Assembly: GCF_026107645.2 (NCBI RefSeq)
Contig: NZ_JAPCHV010000001.1
Span: 186,001-250,000, forward strand
Reading direction: 5' to 3'
DNA length: 64,000 bases
Origin: Flavobacterium sp. MFBS3-15
GTDB taxonomy: Bacteria > Bacteroidota > Bacteroidia > Flavobacteriales > Flavobacteriaceae
The notes below the pieces were generated by a model that saw nothing but the letters and a program-made list of their open reading frames with translations, was not told the origin of the DNA and made no database searches. The position numbers were made by a program, and so were the translations under genes. Positions 20,663-29,700 of the stretch are shown here, piece by piece (position 1 is the stretch's first letter; each line of letters starts with the position of its first letter).

Positions 20663-21055
20663 ATGAAGTTCAGAAGCCGAAATAGGGTTACGCCCGAATT
20701 TAACATGTCGTCGATGACCGACATTGTGTTCCTGTTGCTGATATTTTTCATGCTGACATCGACAATGGTTACTACCAATGCTTTGGACCTTAATTTGCCT
20801 AAAGCTAAAGGTAAGACAGAAAATACAAAAAGCATATCGGTCAACATCAATAAAGACCTTCAGTTTTTTATTGATAAAGATCCTGTAAGCGAAGCAGATA
20901 TTGAGGCAAAGCTTTTGCAGATGGTGGGGCAGTCGCCTGATAAAGCGATCATACTGCGTGCCGAGCAGGGTGTGCCAATAGAGAAAGCCGTGAGTGTAAT
21001 GGACATAGCCTACCGCAATAAGCTAAAGATTGTATTGGCGGTAGACCCAAAATAA
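20663..21055 (+). CDS. exbD: ExbD/TolR family biopolymer transport protein
   Basis: A 130-residue protein with a short cytoplasmic N terminus, one membrane helix (about 16-35, SSMTDIVFLLLIFFMLTSTM) and a periplasmic domain. Asp20 within MTDIVFLLLIFFML is the conserved membrane aspartate that carries protons in ExbD/TolR. The periplasmic part ends in YRNKLKIVLAVDPK, typical of the family. It sits 2 bases after exbB and 6 bases before the tonB-like gene. Confidence 0.92.
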   Translation: MKFRSRNRVTPEFNMSSMTDIVFLLLIFFMLTSTMVTTNALDLNLPKAKGKTENTKSISVNINKDLQFFIDKDPVSEADIEAKLLQMVGQSPDKAIILRAEQGVPIEKAVSVMDIAYRNKLKIVLAVDPK

Positions 21056-21061
21056 AAAGCC

Positions 21062-21847
21062 ATGAAATACCTGGAAACAGAAAATGAGAAGAAATCATTT
21101 GCCATCACAACTGTAATATTTGTGATCATACTGATTTTGTGCTTTTTCCTGGGCATGACTTATTTTGATCCGCCGCCTGAGAATGGTATTGCGATCAACT
21201 TCGGTACAAGCGAGTTCGGTATGGGTGAAGTGCAGCCCATGGAAAATGTGGCATCGGCACCACAAACACAATCGGCCTCACAGTCTGTACCGCAAACAGA
21301 CCAGGTGGCAACACAGGATGTGGATGATGCTCCTGTAATTACTAAAAAAGAGCCGCAAAAACAAACGCCAAAGGAAACGGCTAAACCGGCACCTAAGCCC
21401 TCGCAAAGTACCGAGGATGCCTTAAACAGCCTTATAAACGGGCCGAAATCAGATGGCAAACCCATCGACGGTCAGGGGAATACAAACAAGCCGGGCGACC
21501 AGGGCAGGGAAGATGGCGATCGTAATGCGGATGGCGACGGTGATGGTAAAGGAAAAGGCAAGGGGCGCGGAACCGGTGTAGGTAATTATAAGCTAACGGG
21601 AAGAAAAGCATTGGCAATGCCGGCTCCTAATTATACCTGCAATGAGCAGGGTACGGTAGTTGTTGAGATTGCCGTCGACAAGGATGGGAATGTTATTTCT
21701 GCTACTCCCGGGGCAAGAGGCACTACCAATACTGCAAGTTGCCTATACAGCCAGGCTAAAGCTGCAGCCATGAAAGCCAAATTCAATGAAGGCGAATCTA
21801 ACAAGCAGGTAGGGACAATTGTCTATAACTTTAAGCTGACGGATTAA
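21062..21847 (+). CDS. TonB family energy transducer
   Basis: A 261-residue protein with a cytoplasmic N terminus, one membrane helix (about 14-38) and a long periplasmic linker. The linker is rich in Pro, Lys, Gln and Thr (about 60-125, KKEPQKQTPKETAKPAPKPS), followed by a Gly/Asp/Lys repeat (DGDRNADGDGDGKGKGKGRG, about 152-171). The C-terminal domain (about 185-261) includes GTVVVEIAVDKDGNVISATP and a final VGTIVYNFKLTD, as in TonB-like proteins. It lacks a Tyr-Pro motif, so it is a divergent TonB. The third gene of the exbB-exbD operon, it would transmit energy to outer-membrane receptors. Confidence 0.82.
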   Translation: MKYLETENEKKSFAITTVIFVIILILCFFLGMTYFDPPPENGIAINFGTSEFGMGEVQPMENVASAPQTQSASQSVPQTDQVATQDVDDAPVITKKEPQKQTPKETAKPAPKPSQSTEDALNSLINGPKSDGKPIDGQGNTNKPGDQGREDGDRNADGDGDGKGKGKGRGTGVGNYKLTGRKALAMPAPNYTCNEQGTVVVEIAVDKDGNVISATPGARGTTNTASCLYSQAKAAAMKAKFNEGESNKQVGTIVYNFKLTD

Positions 21848-21857
21848 AAGAACTCTC

Positions 21858-21884
21858 TTGTTACGTGATTTTTTTATATTTTTG
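21858..21884 (+). promoter_or_regulatory. Probable promoter of the toxin-antitoxin pair
   Basis: TTG at 21858-21860 and TATTTTTG at 21877-21884, 16 bases apart, match the Flavobacterium pattern at the short end of the spacing range. The antitoxin ATG follows 19 bases later. It shows that the pair need not depend on the exbB operon. Confidence 0.5.
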
Positions 21885-21903
21885 CACGTATAAAATATAT
21901 GCT

Positions 21904-22146
21904 ATGAATAATAAGTTGACTTTAAATATTGATAAAGATATTGTTGAGGAAGCTAAGCTATATGCCAAGGATCATAAGATAAGTCTGTCTAAGCTCATAG
22001 AGAGTTATCTTCGATCCCTTTCAAAAAAGAAGAATTCTGAAAGAGAGATTAGTCCGCTTGTTGAAAGCCTGACAGGTGTTATGAAATCTGTTAACGATGA
22101 CTATAAAAAAGGCTATACGGACTATCTTTCTGAAAAATATTCCTGA
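21904..22146 (+). CDS. DUF6364-type antitoxin (ribbon-helix-helix)
   Basis: An 80-residue protein. I start at ATG 21904 (MNNKLTLNIDKDIVEEAKLY); the frame extends 13 residues upstream but that stretch overlaps the promoter. The N terminus fits a ribbon-helix-helix DNA-binding fold: a beta strand (KLTLNID), helix (DIVEEAKLYAKDH) and second helix (LSKLIESYLRSLSK). The tail is charged and probably binds the toxin. DUF6364 proteins are antitoxins paired with PIN toxins. The stop overlaps the start of the PIN gene by one base (TGATG), so translation is coupled. It would neutralise the toxin and autorepress the promoter (family knowledge). Confidence 0.8.
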   Translation: MNNKLTLNIDKDIVEEAKLYAKDHKISLSKLIESYLRSLSKKKNSEREISPLVESLTGVMKSVNDDYKKGYTDYLSEKYS

Positions 22147-22565
22147 TGGATAAATTGTTCATTGATACGAATATTGTCCTGGACTTGCTTTCAAAGCGTC
22201 CTGAATTTTATCGCGAAGCACAGGAGTTATTTACGTTGGCTGAAAGGCAAAAAATTAAACTATTTGTTTCCTCATTAACTATTGCCAATACTTATTATCT
22301 TTTGTCGAGGCAATACAACAGCGGAGATGCTAAAATCATATTGACGAAATTTGAAATATTGGCAGATATACTTCCATTCGATGGTAAGGTGGTTCGTTTA
22401 GCACTCTTGTCCGAAGATTTCAAAGATTTTGAGGATGCGATACAGTATTACATTGCTCTTGAAAACAATATACCTATAATTATAACAAGGAATAAAAAGG
22501 ATTTTAAAAACTCTTTACTTCCGATTTTTACGGCCAGGGAATATTTAAATAATTCTGGATTATAA
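22146..22565 (+). CDS. PIN domain ribonuclease toxin (VapC-like)
   Basis: A 139-residue PIN domain protein. The acidic metal-binding residues are visible: Asp7 in FIDTNIVLDLL, Glu in EAQELFTLAE (about 26-35), Asp in DFEDAIQYYIAL (about 98-109) and the final segment IIITRNKKDFKN (about 115-126). VapC-like toxins cleave RNA, commonly tRNA or rRNA, when the antitoxin is lost; the target here is unknown. It overlaps the antitoxin gene by one base and is followed by a strong bidirectional terminator. Confidence 0.85.
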   Translation: MDKLFIDTNIVLDLLSKRPEFYREAQELFTLAERQKIKLFVSSLTIANTYYLLSRQYNSGDAKIILTKFEILADILPFDGKVVRLALLSEDFKDFEDAIQYYIALENNIPIIITRNKKDFKNSLLPIFTAREYLNNSGL

Positions 22566-22566
22566 A

Positions 22567-22592
22567 AAAACCGCTCTTTTCAGAGCGGTTTT
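22567..22592. terminator. Bidirectional terminator between the PIN toxin and lgt
   Basis: A perfect 11-bp stem (AAAACCGCTCT / AGAGCGGTTTT, loop TTTC), flanked by A and T tracts. It lies directly after the toxin stop on the plus strand and just past the lgt stop on the minus strand. Confidence 0.88.
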
Positions 22593-22598
22593 CGTGTT

Positions 22599-23543
22599 TT
22601 ACAAAGTCTCTTTCCTGTTCTTTGCAGTAAATATCAGCCAGAAGCCAACAAGGATAAACGGTATGCTGAGCCATTGGCCTGTGGACAGCGCATTGCCCAA
22701 TGAGCTTTCAAACCCGCCCTGGCTTTCCTTGACATATTCTACAACAAAGCGTACACTCCAGAGCAATACGAGGAATACGCCAAAGATAAGCCCGTGTTTT
22801 TTGCGGGCATCGGTCTTCCAATACATAAAATAGATGATAAGGAATACGAAGACATACAGGAAGGCCTCATACAGCTGTGCGGGGTGCCTGTAGGGTATGT
22901 CGGCTAATATGTTTGCAAACTGAGGGTCATGTTCTACTGCTTCGTAAGCTTTATCATAATCCTTAATGCCGGTTTTTTTAATAACATCTGCCTTATTGAG
23001 CCATTCTTCACCACGGATGAATTTTACCGCTGTTGGGGTATCGGGAGAAGTTACATCACCTAATATTTCGCTGTTGAAAAAGTTACCCAAACGTACAAAG
23101 ATACCGCCGCTGGTTACAGGTATTACCACTCTGTCAAGTACCCAAAGCAATGGCCTGTGAATGACCTTCCGGCTGTAGTAAATCATGAACAATATAATCG
23201 CTATCGCGGCACCATGGCTGGCAAGCCCCGCAAAGCCGCTGAATTCAAATTCCGGCCTGAATTTAAATGGGAGGAGTATTTCTTCAGGATGTTCACGAAA
23301 ATAAGGCCAATCGTAAAAGAATACCTGGCCAAGCCTTGCGCCAAGAAGTGTTGCAATTAGCGTGTAAATAAAGAGCTTGTCGAGCTTTTCCATCGATTCG
23401 CCTTCGCGCTCAAATATCTTTTTCATGATGAGCCACCCAAGGCCGAAAGCGATTACAAACCCAAGGCTGTAATAGCGCAGCATTATCGGGCCAAGGTGGA
23501 ATCCTTCGGGGGAGTTCCATACAATGCTTAAACTTTGTATCAT
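22599..23543 (-). CDS. lgt: Prolipoprotein diacylglyceryl transferase
   Basis: A 314-residue integral membrane enzyme that transfers diacylglycerol to the lipobox Cys of prolipoproteins, the first step of lipoprotein maturation. I start at ATG 23543 (MIQSLSIVWNSP); the frame is open 27 residues further but those residues are unlike the family. The Lgt signature is VRLGNFFNSEILG (about 167-179). Other conserved segments are SHGAAIAIILFMIYYSRK (about 122-139) and YRHPAQLYEA, and there are seven predicted membrane segments. It is the last gene of folE-cysS-yidD-lgt. Many lipoproteins in this window are its potential substrates. Confidence 0.95.
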   Translation of the reverse strand: MIQSLSIVWNSPEGFHLGPIMLRYYSLGFVIAFGLGWLIMKKIFEREGESMEKLDKLFIYTLIATLLGARLGQVFFYDWPYFREHPEEILLPFKFRPEFEFSGFAGLASHGAAIAIILFMIYYSRKVIHRPLLWVLDRVVIPVTSGGIFVRLGNFFNSEILGDVTSPDTPTAVKFIRGEEWLNKADVIKKTGIKDYDKAYEAVEHDPQFANILADIPYRHPAQLYEAFLYVFVFLIIYFMYWKTDARKKHGLIFGVFLVLLWSVRFVVEYVKESQGGFESSLGNALSTGQWLSIPFILVGFWLIFTAKNRKETL

Positions 23544-23605
23544 GTGCAATTTATTGGTTTGGTGTAAAATTAAATAAATGAGTGGCAACCGCAAGGAAAA
23601 ACACG

Positions 23606-23857
23606 TTAATGTTTGTGGGTGCATCCTTTTTCGGGCACTGGGTCATAGCCGCGTCCGCCCCATGGGTTACAGCTTACAATGCGCTTTAACGCCAGCCAGC
23701 TTCCAACTATAAGCCCACGTTTTTGTAAAGCCTCAATAGTGTATTGGGAGCAGGTAGGGGTATAACGGCATGCCGAGGGCAGAAAAGGGGAAATGGCTGC
23801 CTGGTAAAACCGTATCAGCAGCACAAAAGGCAATGTAATAACCTGCCGGGCTTTCAA
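23606..23857 (-). CDS. yidD: Membrane protein insertion efficiency factor YidD
   Basis: An 83-residue protein of the YidD family. The hallmark segment [20 protein letters not shown] (about 26-45) with its two Cys and the motif [14 protein letters not shown] (about 64-77) are both present. YidD is a small membrane-associated protein that helps YidC insert inner-membrane proteins. Two bases separate its start from the cysS stop, and the lgt start lies 62 bases downstream of its stop. Length matches the family. Confidence 0.93.
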   Translation of the reverse strand: MKARQVITLPFVLLIRFYQAAISPFLPSACRYTPTCSQYTIEALQKRGLIVGSWLALKRIVSCNPWGGRGYDPVPEKGCTHKH

Positions 23858-23859
23858 AA

Positions 23860-25341
23860 TCAGTTGATTGAAAAAGTGGTGCCTTCCTTGGAGTCTTTCA
23901 GTTCGATGCCAATTTCGCCCAGGCGGTTCCTTATCTGGTCAGACAAGGCAAAGTCTTTGTTGGCACGAGCTTCATTGCGCATCCCGATAAGCATGTTTAC
24001 CACGCCTTCCAGCTTGTCATTACTGCTCTCGGCATCCGATTCGCCTTTAAGACCAAGTACATCGTAAATGAACGCATGCAGTGTGCGGGAAAGGTTTTCT
24101 AGGTCGGCGGCTGTAAGCGTCTCTTTGCCTTCCTTTAGGAGGTTGATGTAGCGCACTGCTTCAAACAGGTGCGATATGAGTATCGGGCTGTTGAAGTCGT
24201 CGTTCATGGCATCGTAGCAGAGTTGTTTCCATGCGGCAATGTTTAGAGACGAAGTTGCAGAAGGGGCAATGCCTTCCAATTTATCCATGGCTTCCATGAG
24301 GCGGTTGTAGCCTTTTTCGGCAGCCACGATGGCATCGTTCGAAAAATCGAGTATGCTCCTGTAGTGTGCCTGCATCATGAAGAAGCGCACCACTGACGGC
24401 GTGAATGCTTTTTCCAGCTTATCGTTGTTCCCGGAGAATAATTCCCTTGGGAGGATATTGTTGCCGGTAGACTTCGCCATTTTTTTACCGTTAAGTGTGA
24501 GCATGTTGGCATGCAGCCAGTAGTTTACCGGCGCGCTGCCTTTGCAGGCTTCGTTTTGGGCAATTTCGCACTCGTGGTGTGGGAACTTCAGGTCCATGCC
24601 GCCTCCGTGAATGTCAAATTTATTACCAAGGTATTTCGTACTCATTGAAGTACACTCCAAATGCCATCCCGGGAAACCGTCGCCCCATGGCGAAGGCCAA
24701 CGCATGATGTGCTCTGGTTCGGCTTTTTTCCAAAGCGCAAAGTCGGCAGGATTCCTTTTCTGTTCCTGTCCTGCCAGCTCGCGTGAATTGGCCAGCATGT
24801 CATCGAGGTTCCGGCCGCTTAATATGCCGTAATTGTGTGATTCGTTGTATTTTACCACATCAAAATATACTGAGCCATTCGACTCGTAGGCATAACCGTT
24901 GTCAAGGATCTGCCTTATGGTCTCGATCTGCTCGATGATGTGCCCGGTTGCAGTAGGCTCTATGCTTGGCGGAAGTGCGTTGAACAGTTCCATTATCTGG
25001 TGGAAATCTACAGAGTATTGCTGCACGATTTCCATTGGCTCCAGCTTTTCGAGCCTTGCCTTTTTTGCAATCTTATCTTCACCTTCATCGCCATCATCCT
25101 CCATGTGGCCAACATCGGTAATGTTGCGCACATAGCGTACTTTATACCCAAGATGCTTCAGGTAGCGGAAAACCAGGTCAAATGAAATGAACGTACGGCA
25201 GTTGCCAAGGTGTACATTGCTGTATACGGTTGGGCCGCATACATACATGCCCACTGCGCCTTCGTGCAGAGGGGTAAAAGTTTCCTTGTCGCCGCTGAGC
25301 GTATTGTATATCTTTAATGACTGGTTTTGGTATAGCTGCAT
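23860..25341 (-). CDS. cysS: Cysteine--tRNA ligase
   Basis: A 493-residue class I aminoacyl-tRNA synthetase that charges tRNA-Cys. The HIGH-type motif is [12 protein letters not shown] (HLGN near residue 41), zinc ligands are expected at MYVCGPTVY (Cys35) and in [10 protein letters not shown], and the KMSKS-type loop is [10 protein letters not shown] (about 281-290). The C-terminal part carries the DALR domain and an [20 protein letters not shown] segment typical of CysRS. Length is normal. It is the second gene of the folE operon, 26 bases after folE. Confidence 0.96.
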   Translation of the reverse strand: MQLYQNQSLKIYNTLSGDKETFTPLHEGAVGMYVCGPTVYSNVHLGNCRTFISFDLVFRYLKHLGYKVRYVRNITDVGHMEDDGDEGEDKIAKKARLEKLEPMEIVQQYSVDFHQIMELFNALPPSIEPTATGHIIEQIETIRQILDNGYAYESNGSVYFDVVKYNESHNYGILSGRNLDDMLANSRELAGQEQKRNPADFALWKKAEPEHIMRWPSPWGDGFPGWHLECTSMSTKYLGNKFDIHGGGMDLKFPHHECEIAQNEACKGSAPVNYWLHANMLTLNGKKMAKSTGNNILPRELFSGNNDKLEKAFTPSVVRFFMMQAHYRSILDFSNDAIVAAEKGYNRLMEAMDKLEGIAPSATSSLNIAAWKQLCYDAMNDDFNSPILISHLFEAVRYINLLKEGKETLTAADLENLSRTLHAFIYDVLGLKGESDAESSNDKLEGVVNMLIGMRNEARANKDFALSDQIRNRLGEIGIELKDSKEGTTFSIN

Positions 25342-25367
25342 ATCCTGAAAGTGGGTATATAGATGGA

Positions 25368-26039
25368 TTAGAACTGTGTGTCTAGCTTTATGTAATCGAG
25401 GAATTCCCTTCTTGCGCTTTCTTCCTTGAATTTACCTCCAAATTCAGAGGTTACAGTGCTGCTTTCAATGTCTCGTATGCCGCGTGAGTTCACACACAGG
25501 TGCTTGGCGTCGATAACGCAGGCCACATCCTCTGTACCCAATACTTTTTTAAGTTCCTGTACAATCTGCATGGTAAGCCTCTCCTGTACCTGTGGCCTTT
25601 TGGCAAAATAATCTACAATGCGGTTCATTTTGGATAGGCCTACCACAGTACCATTAGATATGTAAGCCACATGCGCGCGGCCCACGATAGGGAGGAGGTG
25701 GTGCTCGCAGGTAGAGTATACGGTAATGTTTTTCTCAACCAGCATTTCGCCGTACTTATAATGGTTTTCGAAAGTAGATGATCCCGGTTTTTTTGCGGGG
25801 TTGAGTCCTCCGAATATTTCTTTTACAAACATCTTGGCAACACGGTTGGGAGTGCCTTTAAGGCTGTCGTCGGTAAGGTCCATACCCAGGGTGAGCAATA
25901 TATTCTCAACGTCTTTCTTTATGGAAGCAATTTTTTCGTCGTCAGTCTTGTCAAAAGCGTCAGCCCTCAGGGGTGTTTGTGCGCCGGAAGCAATATGGTT
26001 ATCTCCTAATTCGTCTTTATTGTCTTCGTTATGGATCAT
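25368..26039 (-). CDS. folE: GTP cyclohydrolase I
   Basis: A 223-residue enzyme converting GTP to 7,8-dihydroneopterin triphosphate, the entry step of folate (tetrahydropterin) synthesis. The zinc site is in [19 protein letters not shown] (Cys and first His near 109-113) with the second Cys in [25 protein letters not shown] and [13 protein letters not shown] are standard family segments. The first 35 residues are a variable polar extension. It is the first gene of the operon, with a promoter-like element 41 bases upstream. Confidence 0.95.
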   Translation of the reverse strand: MIHNEDNKDELGDNHIASGAQTPLRADAFDKTDDEKIASIKKDVENILLTLGMDLTDDSLKGTPNRVAKMFVKEIFGGLNPAKKPGSSTFENHYKYGEMLVEKNITVYSTCEHHLLPIVGRAHVAYISNGTVVGLSKMNRIVDYFAKRPQVQERLTMQIVQELKKVLGTEDVACVIDAKHLCVNSRGIRDIESSTVTSEFGGKFKEESARREFLDYIKLDTQF

Positions 26040-26422
26040 TATATTCCTTAGTTATTAATATAGAGCTGGATTCAGCACGCAAAGATAATTATAAAAGTTG
26101 ATTGGAAGAAAGATACTAACACTGGTTTTTTTGGCGTTTCAATATTTACTGCTCATGTTAAAATGTTGAAAAAATCACAATTGAGATATGTTATGTTAAA
26201 AATCATTTTTTTTTTAATTTTTGATTAGGGTAAATGCTTTAACGGATGTTGTATATAAAAAAATAACCTGTTTTGTGTTTTATTTGAATCAATTTTATGT
26301 AAATTTCGCACCTCAATATTCTTTCGTTATTGCAGTCCTAAAGTGGCTAATAATCAGGGAAAAGAATTATGTGACAGCGGAATTATGTTGACCTAAACCT
26401 AAATGAGAAAACTATCTACACT
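26040..26422. other. Gene-free spacer between folE and the adhesin locus
   Basis: About 380 AT-rich bases with no supported gene. It holds the folE promoter on the minus strand and the leader of the plus-strand adhesin locus, which ends in two near-identical CCTAAA-type words at 26391-26402 before the ATG at 26423. No hairpin or repeat of note was found. Confidence 0.6.
26080..26087 (-). promoter_or_regulatory. Probable -7 element of the folE operon
   Basis: Reads TATCTTTG on the minus strand, the same octamer as at the btuB riboswitch and pheT, 41 bases upstream of the folE start. A -33 TTG is not evident. Confidence 0.4.
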
Positions 26423-26782
26423 ATGAAAAATTGTTATATGCTGGCCATAGGCCTGTTGTTTGGCTTTGCCTGCCACGCGCAGGAGGGCAAAAACAATGGC
26501 CTGAAGGTGGTGAGGACAGAACCCAATGGAATTGTTATTTATGAAGCTCAGGGTGTCGAAACCGTTGAAGCCAAGCCTGTAACACCTCAGGTGGTGGAAA
26601 GAGAAGCTGCACCTACATTTCTGCAGCTTACTATCCCCGAACTGGAGGTGAGGCTGTACCAGATAAACATGAAGCTGCAGCTTGCAAAAGATGAAGAGGA
26701 TCCTGAACGCATTGCTATTTACGAAGAGCATGTGAGACAGACTACTGAGAGAATTGAAGCACTGAAGAAAGACAATAAATAA
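26423..26782 (+). CDS. Small exported protein with a C-terminal coiled coil
   Basis: A 119-residue protein with a signal peptide cleaved after CHAQ (about residue 20). The middle is Val/Glu/Pro rich (EAQGVETVEAKPVTPQVVER) and the last 50 residues (LTIPELEVRLYQINMKLQLA onward) form a heptad-patterned charged helix, probably a coiled coil. No known family was recognised. It starts the two-gene locus with the giant surface protein, 11 bases before it, so the two are co-transcribed. A role in handling or anchoring the large protein is possible but is inference from position only. It is not a PorP/SprF-type protein. Confidence 0.7.
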   Translation: MKNCYMLAIGLLFGFACHAQEGKNNGLKVVRTEPNGIVIYEAQGVETVEAKPVTPQVVEREAAPTFLQLTIPELEVRLYQINMKLQLAKDEEDPERIAIYEEHVRQTTERIEALKKDNK

Positions 26783-26793
26783 AAGAACAGAGA

Positions 26794-29700
26794 ATGAAAA
26801 AATTTTTATCCCTTGGGCTTTTCCTTTTATTGTCCGTTACATTAAATGCCCAAATCACCGCTAACGGAAACTCCGGCAACGGAATGACATCGTATACCAA
26901 CGGCGCCCCGAACGACCCAATTTATATTTGGTGTAATGAAGGCTTGTCGGCTACTACCGGAAGCCTGACGGCTACCCCGCCTGCAAGTGCCGGTGCGGGG
27001 CCTTTTACATTCCGTTGGTACTACCACAACCAGAATAACTCTTCGTGGACACTGTACAGCACTCAAACCGGTATGACATCCACGATATCCAATCTTCCGA
27101 GCGACGGTTATCGTGTACAGATCTATAGTGCGGCCAATGTACTGCTAAACTGCTACAATGCCTGGGTGTGGAACCTTAATACACAGGTTACTGCAGGCAA
27201 CCAGCCATCTACATGTGATAAGACGAACCTGGTGGGTAGTGTACAGGCAACAGGCCAGTTTACGTATTATAACCCGCCGCCACCGGAAGCGATTATTACG
27301 CCGACTACACAAATCAGTGTTACATTTAATGCCACACATACTTATATTTCCGATTTGGCATTTTACCTTGTGGCGCCAAACGGGGCAACAATATTGTTAA
27401 TGCCTAACCCGGGTGTTACGGGCAATCCCGGCGGAAATGTATGTAACAGTAACAACAACGTGGTTAACTTCACGCTGACAAATACCTCTACTGCCAGTAT
27501 CAACGTGTGTAACCCTGCAACGGGTCCGCTTACCGGAACTTATGGTGCCTATGCTTTTGGTAACCCCGTAGTGCCTACTCCTATTAACTGGGCTCCGCTT
27601 TATGGTTTGAATGCGGCGTCAGGAGGATGGGCAGTACAGATATATGACTGTATTGGTGCAGACGTAGGTGCTCTTACCAATGCCACCATTACGTTTACCA
27701 ACCTTGATGCTACCTGTAATGCATCTCCATCCATTACGTATTCATCGGGTAATATTAACTCGGCAATTAATGATAACTCATGTTCAGCCGCATCAGCATC
27801 TATTTTCCAGGTGCCTGTGTCACCTGTATTGAGTACTCCAATAACCATCACAGCTTCGGGTACTACCAATAACGGTACAACTCCTAATAACTTTTTCTGG
27901 AGCTCTTCAGCCGGTGCTATTACCAACCCTGTAGCGCTTAACACACAGGCTACCGGTCTTCCTGTAGGTACTACGATATTTGACCTGAGTGTTACCCTGG
28001 GTTATGGTAATGCAATATGTAACTACGTTAAGACTACAAGTTTTACCCGTGATCCTATAGAATTGGGTGAGCCTGAAGATATTATCATTTGTGCGTTGGG
28101 CGATCCTCCTTACAGTTTTGATCTTACCCAGAATAATGAGGATATACTTGACGGCCTCGACCCGAACGTTTACCTTGTATCATTCTACACCACCTTTGAG
28201 TTGGCAGATGAGGATATTGACAGGATACTAACGCCTGAGGCTTATGAAACCGATGGTGAGCTGCAGCCTATTTTTGTAAGGGTGGAGAGCTACACCACAG
28301 GCTGTCATGAGGTGACTACATTCAATATCCAGGCCGATCCTGCCCCGACAGCCAACTCGCCTGCAGATATCCAGCTATGTGACCTGGATAATAACGGTTC
28401 GGAAATATTTGACCTCACGCAACTGGATGGTGATGCACTTGCCGGACAGGACCCGAATGAACTGACGGTGACTTACCACAATTCATTGGGTGGCGCGACT
28501 AATAATACTGACTTCGTGTCTAATGCTTCTGCGCATCCTGTAACCGATGGCATGACAGTATACATCCGCGTGACCAATAATAACAATGTAGATTGCTACG
28601 GTACATCTGGTGTTACTTTTATTGTGGACGAAACACCGGTTATTGTACCGCCTGCCGATGGCTATGGCTGTAGCGATACAGGTTATACGCTTCCTGAACT
28701 TGAGGTGGGTAACTACTTTACAGCTCCGGGCGGATTGGGCACACCTATGCAGGCAGGGCAGGTGCTGTATACTTCCCAAACAGTGTATATTTTTGCCGAA
28801 AGCAACACCACGCCAAATAACTGTACCGATGAAGATAGCTTTAACGTTACAATTTATGAAAGGCCGGTTGTAGATACCCCTGCGCCGGTAGCTGCCTGTG
28901 AGAGCTACTTCCTTGATCCGCTTACGGTAGGTAACTATTATACAGGTCCGGGCGGTACAGGTAGCGTGCTTGCTCCCGGTACTGAAATTACTGATACTGA
29001 TGTTCTATATATTTATGCGGAATCAGGTACTGCTGATACCGTGCTTTGTACAAATGAACATATATTTGAAATAAAAATTGACAAGAGGCCGGAGCTTATA
29101 GCTGCTACGCCACTTGAAGAATGTGACAACGATTACGACGGCATTGCTACCTTTAACCTTGTGCCTGCAGGTACAGAGGTTGTGAATGGTGTAAGCGGTG
29201 TTTTGGTATCCTACCATACAAGTGAGTTTAATGCACAGTACAACCTTCAGCCTATTCAGGATGCTGATTCTTACCAGTCTGCCAGCGGAATTGTTTACAT
29301 CAGGGCCATTAATGCAGTGAGTACTACCGACTGTTATTCGATTGAGCCGGTTGAGCTGATCGTGCATCCGAAGCCGGTTCTGACCGAAATAGCCCCTTAT
29401 ATTGTTTGTGATGATAACAACTCGCCTGACGGTGTGGAGTTCTTCGACCTTACAAGCAAGAATGATGAAGTATCAACAGATGCTGATATCACAATTACAT
29501 ACCACACTACGCAGCAAAATGCTATCGATAATGTAACTGATATAGCTGATGCTACCGCTTACGAAAGCGGAAATGGTACCGTATGGGTGAGGATGGAGAG
29601 CAGCTTTGGATGTTACAGCGTCAACTCTTTTGAGCTTGTTGTCAATCCGCTTCCGGTTGTGGCTACCGACCTTGAGCCGTTCTATGCGTGTGAAGAGGAA

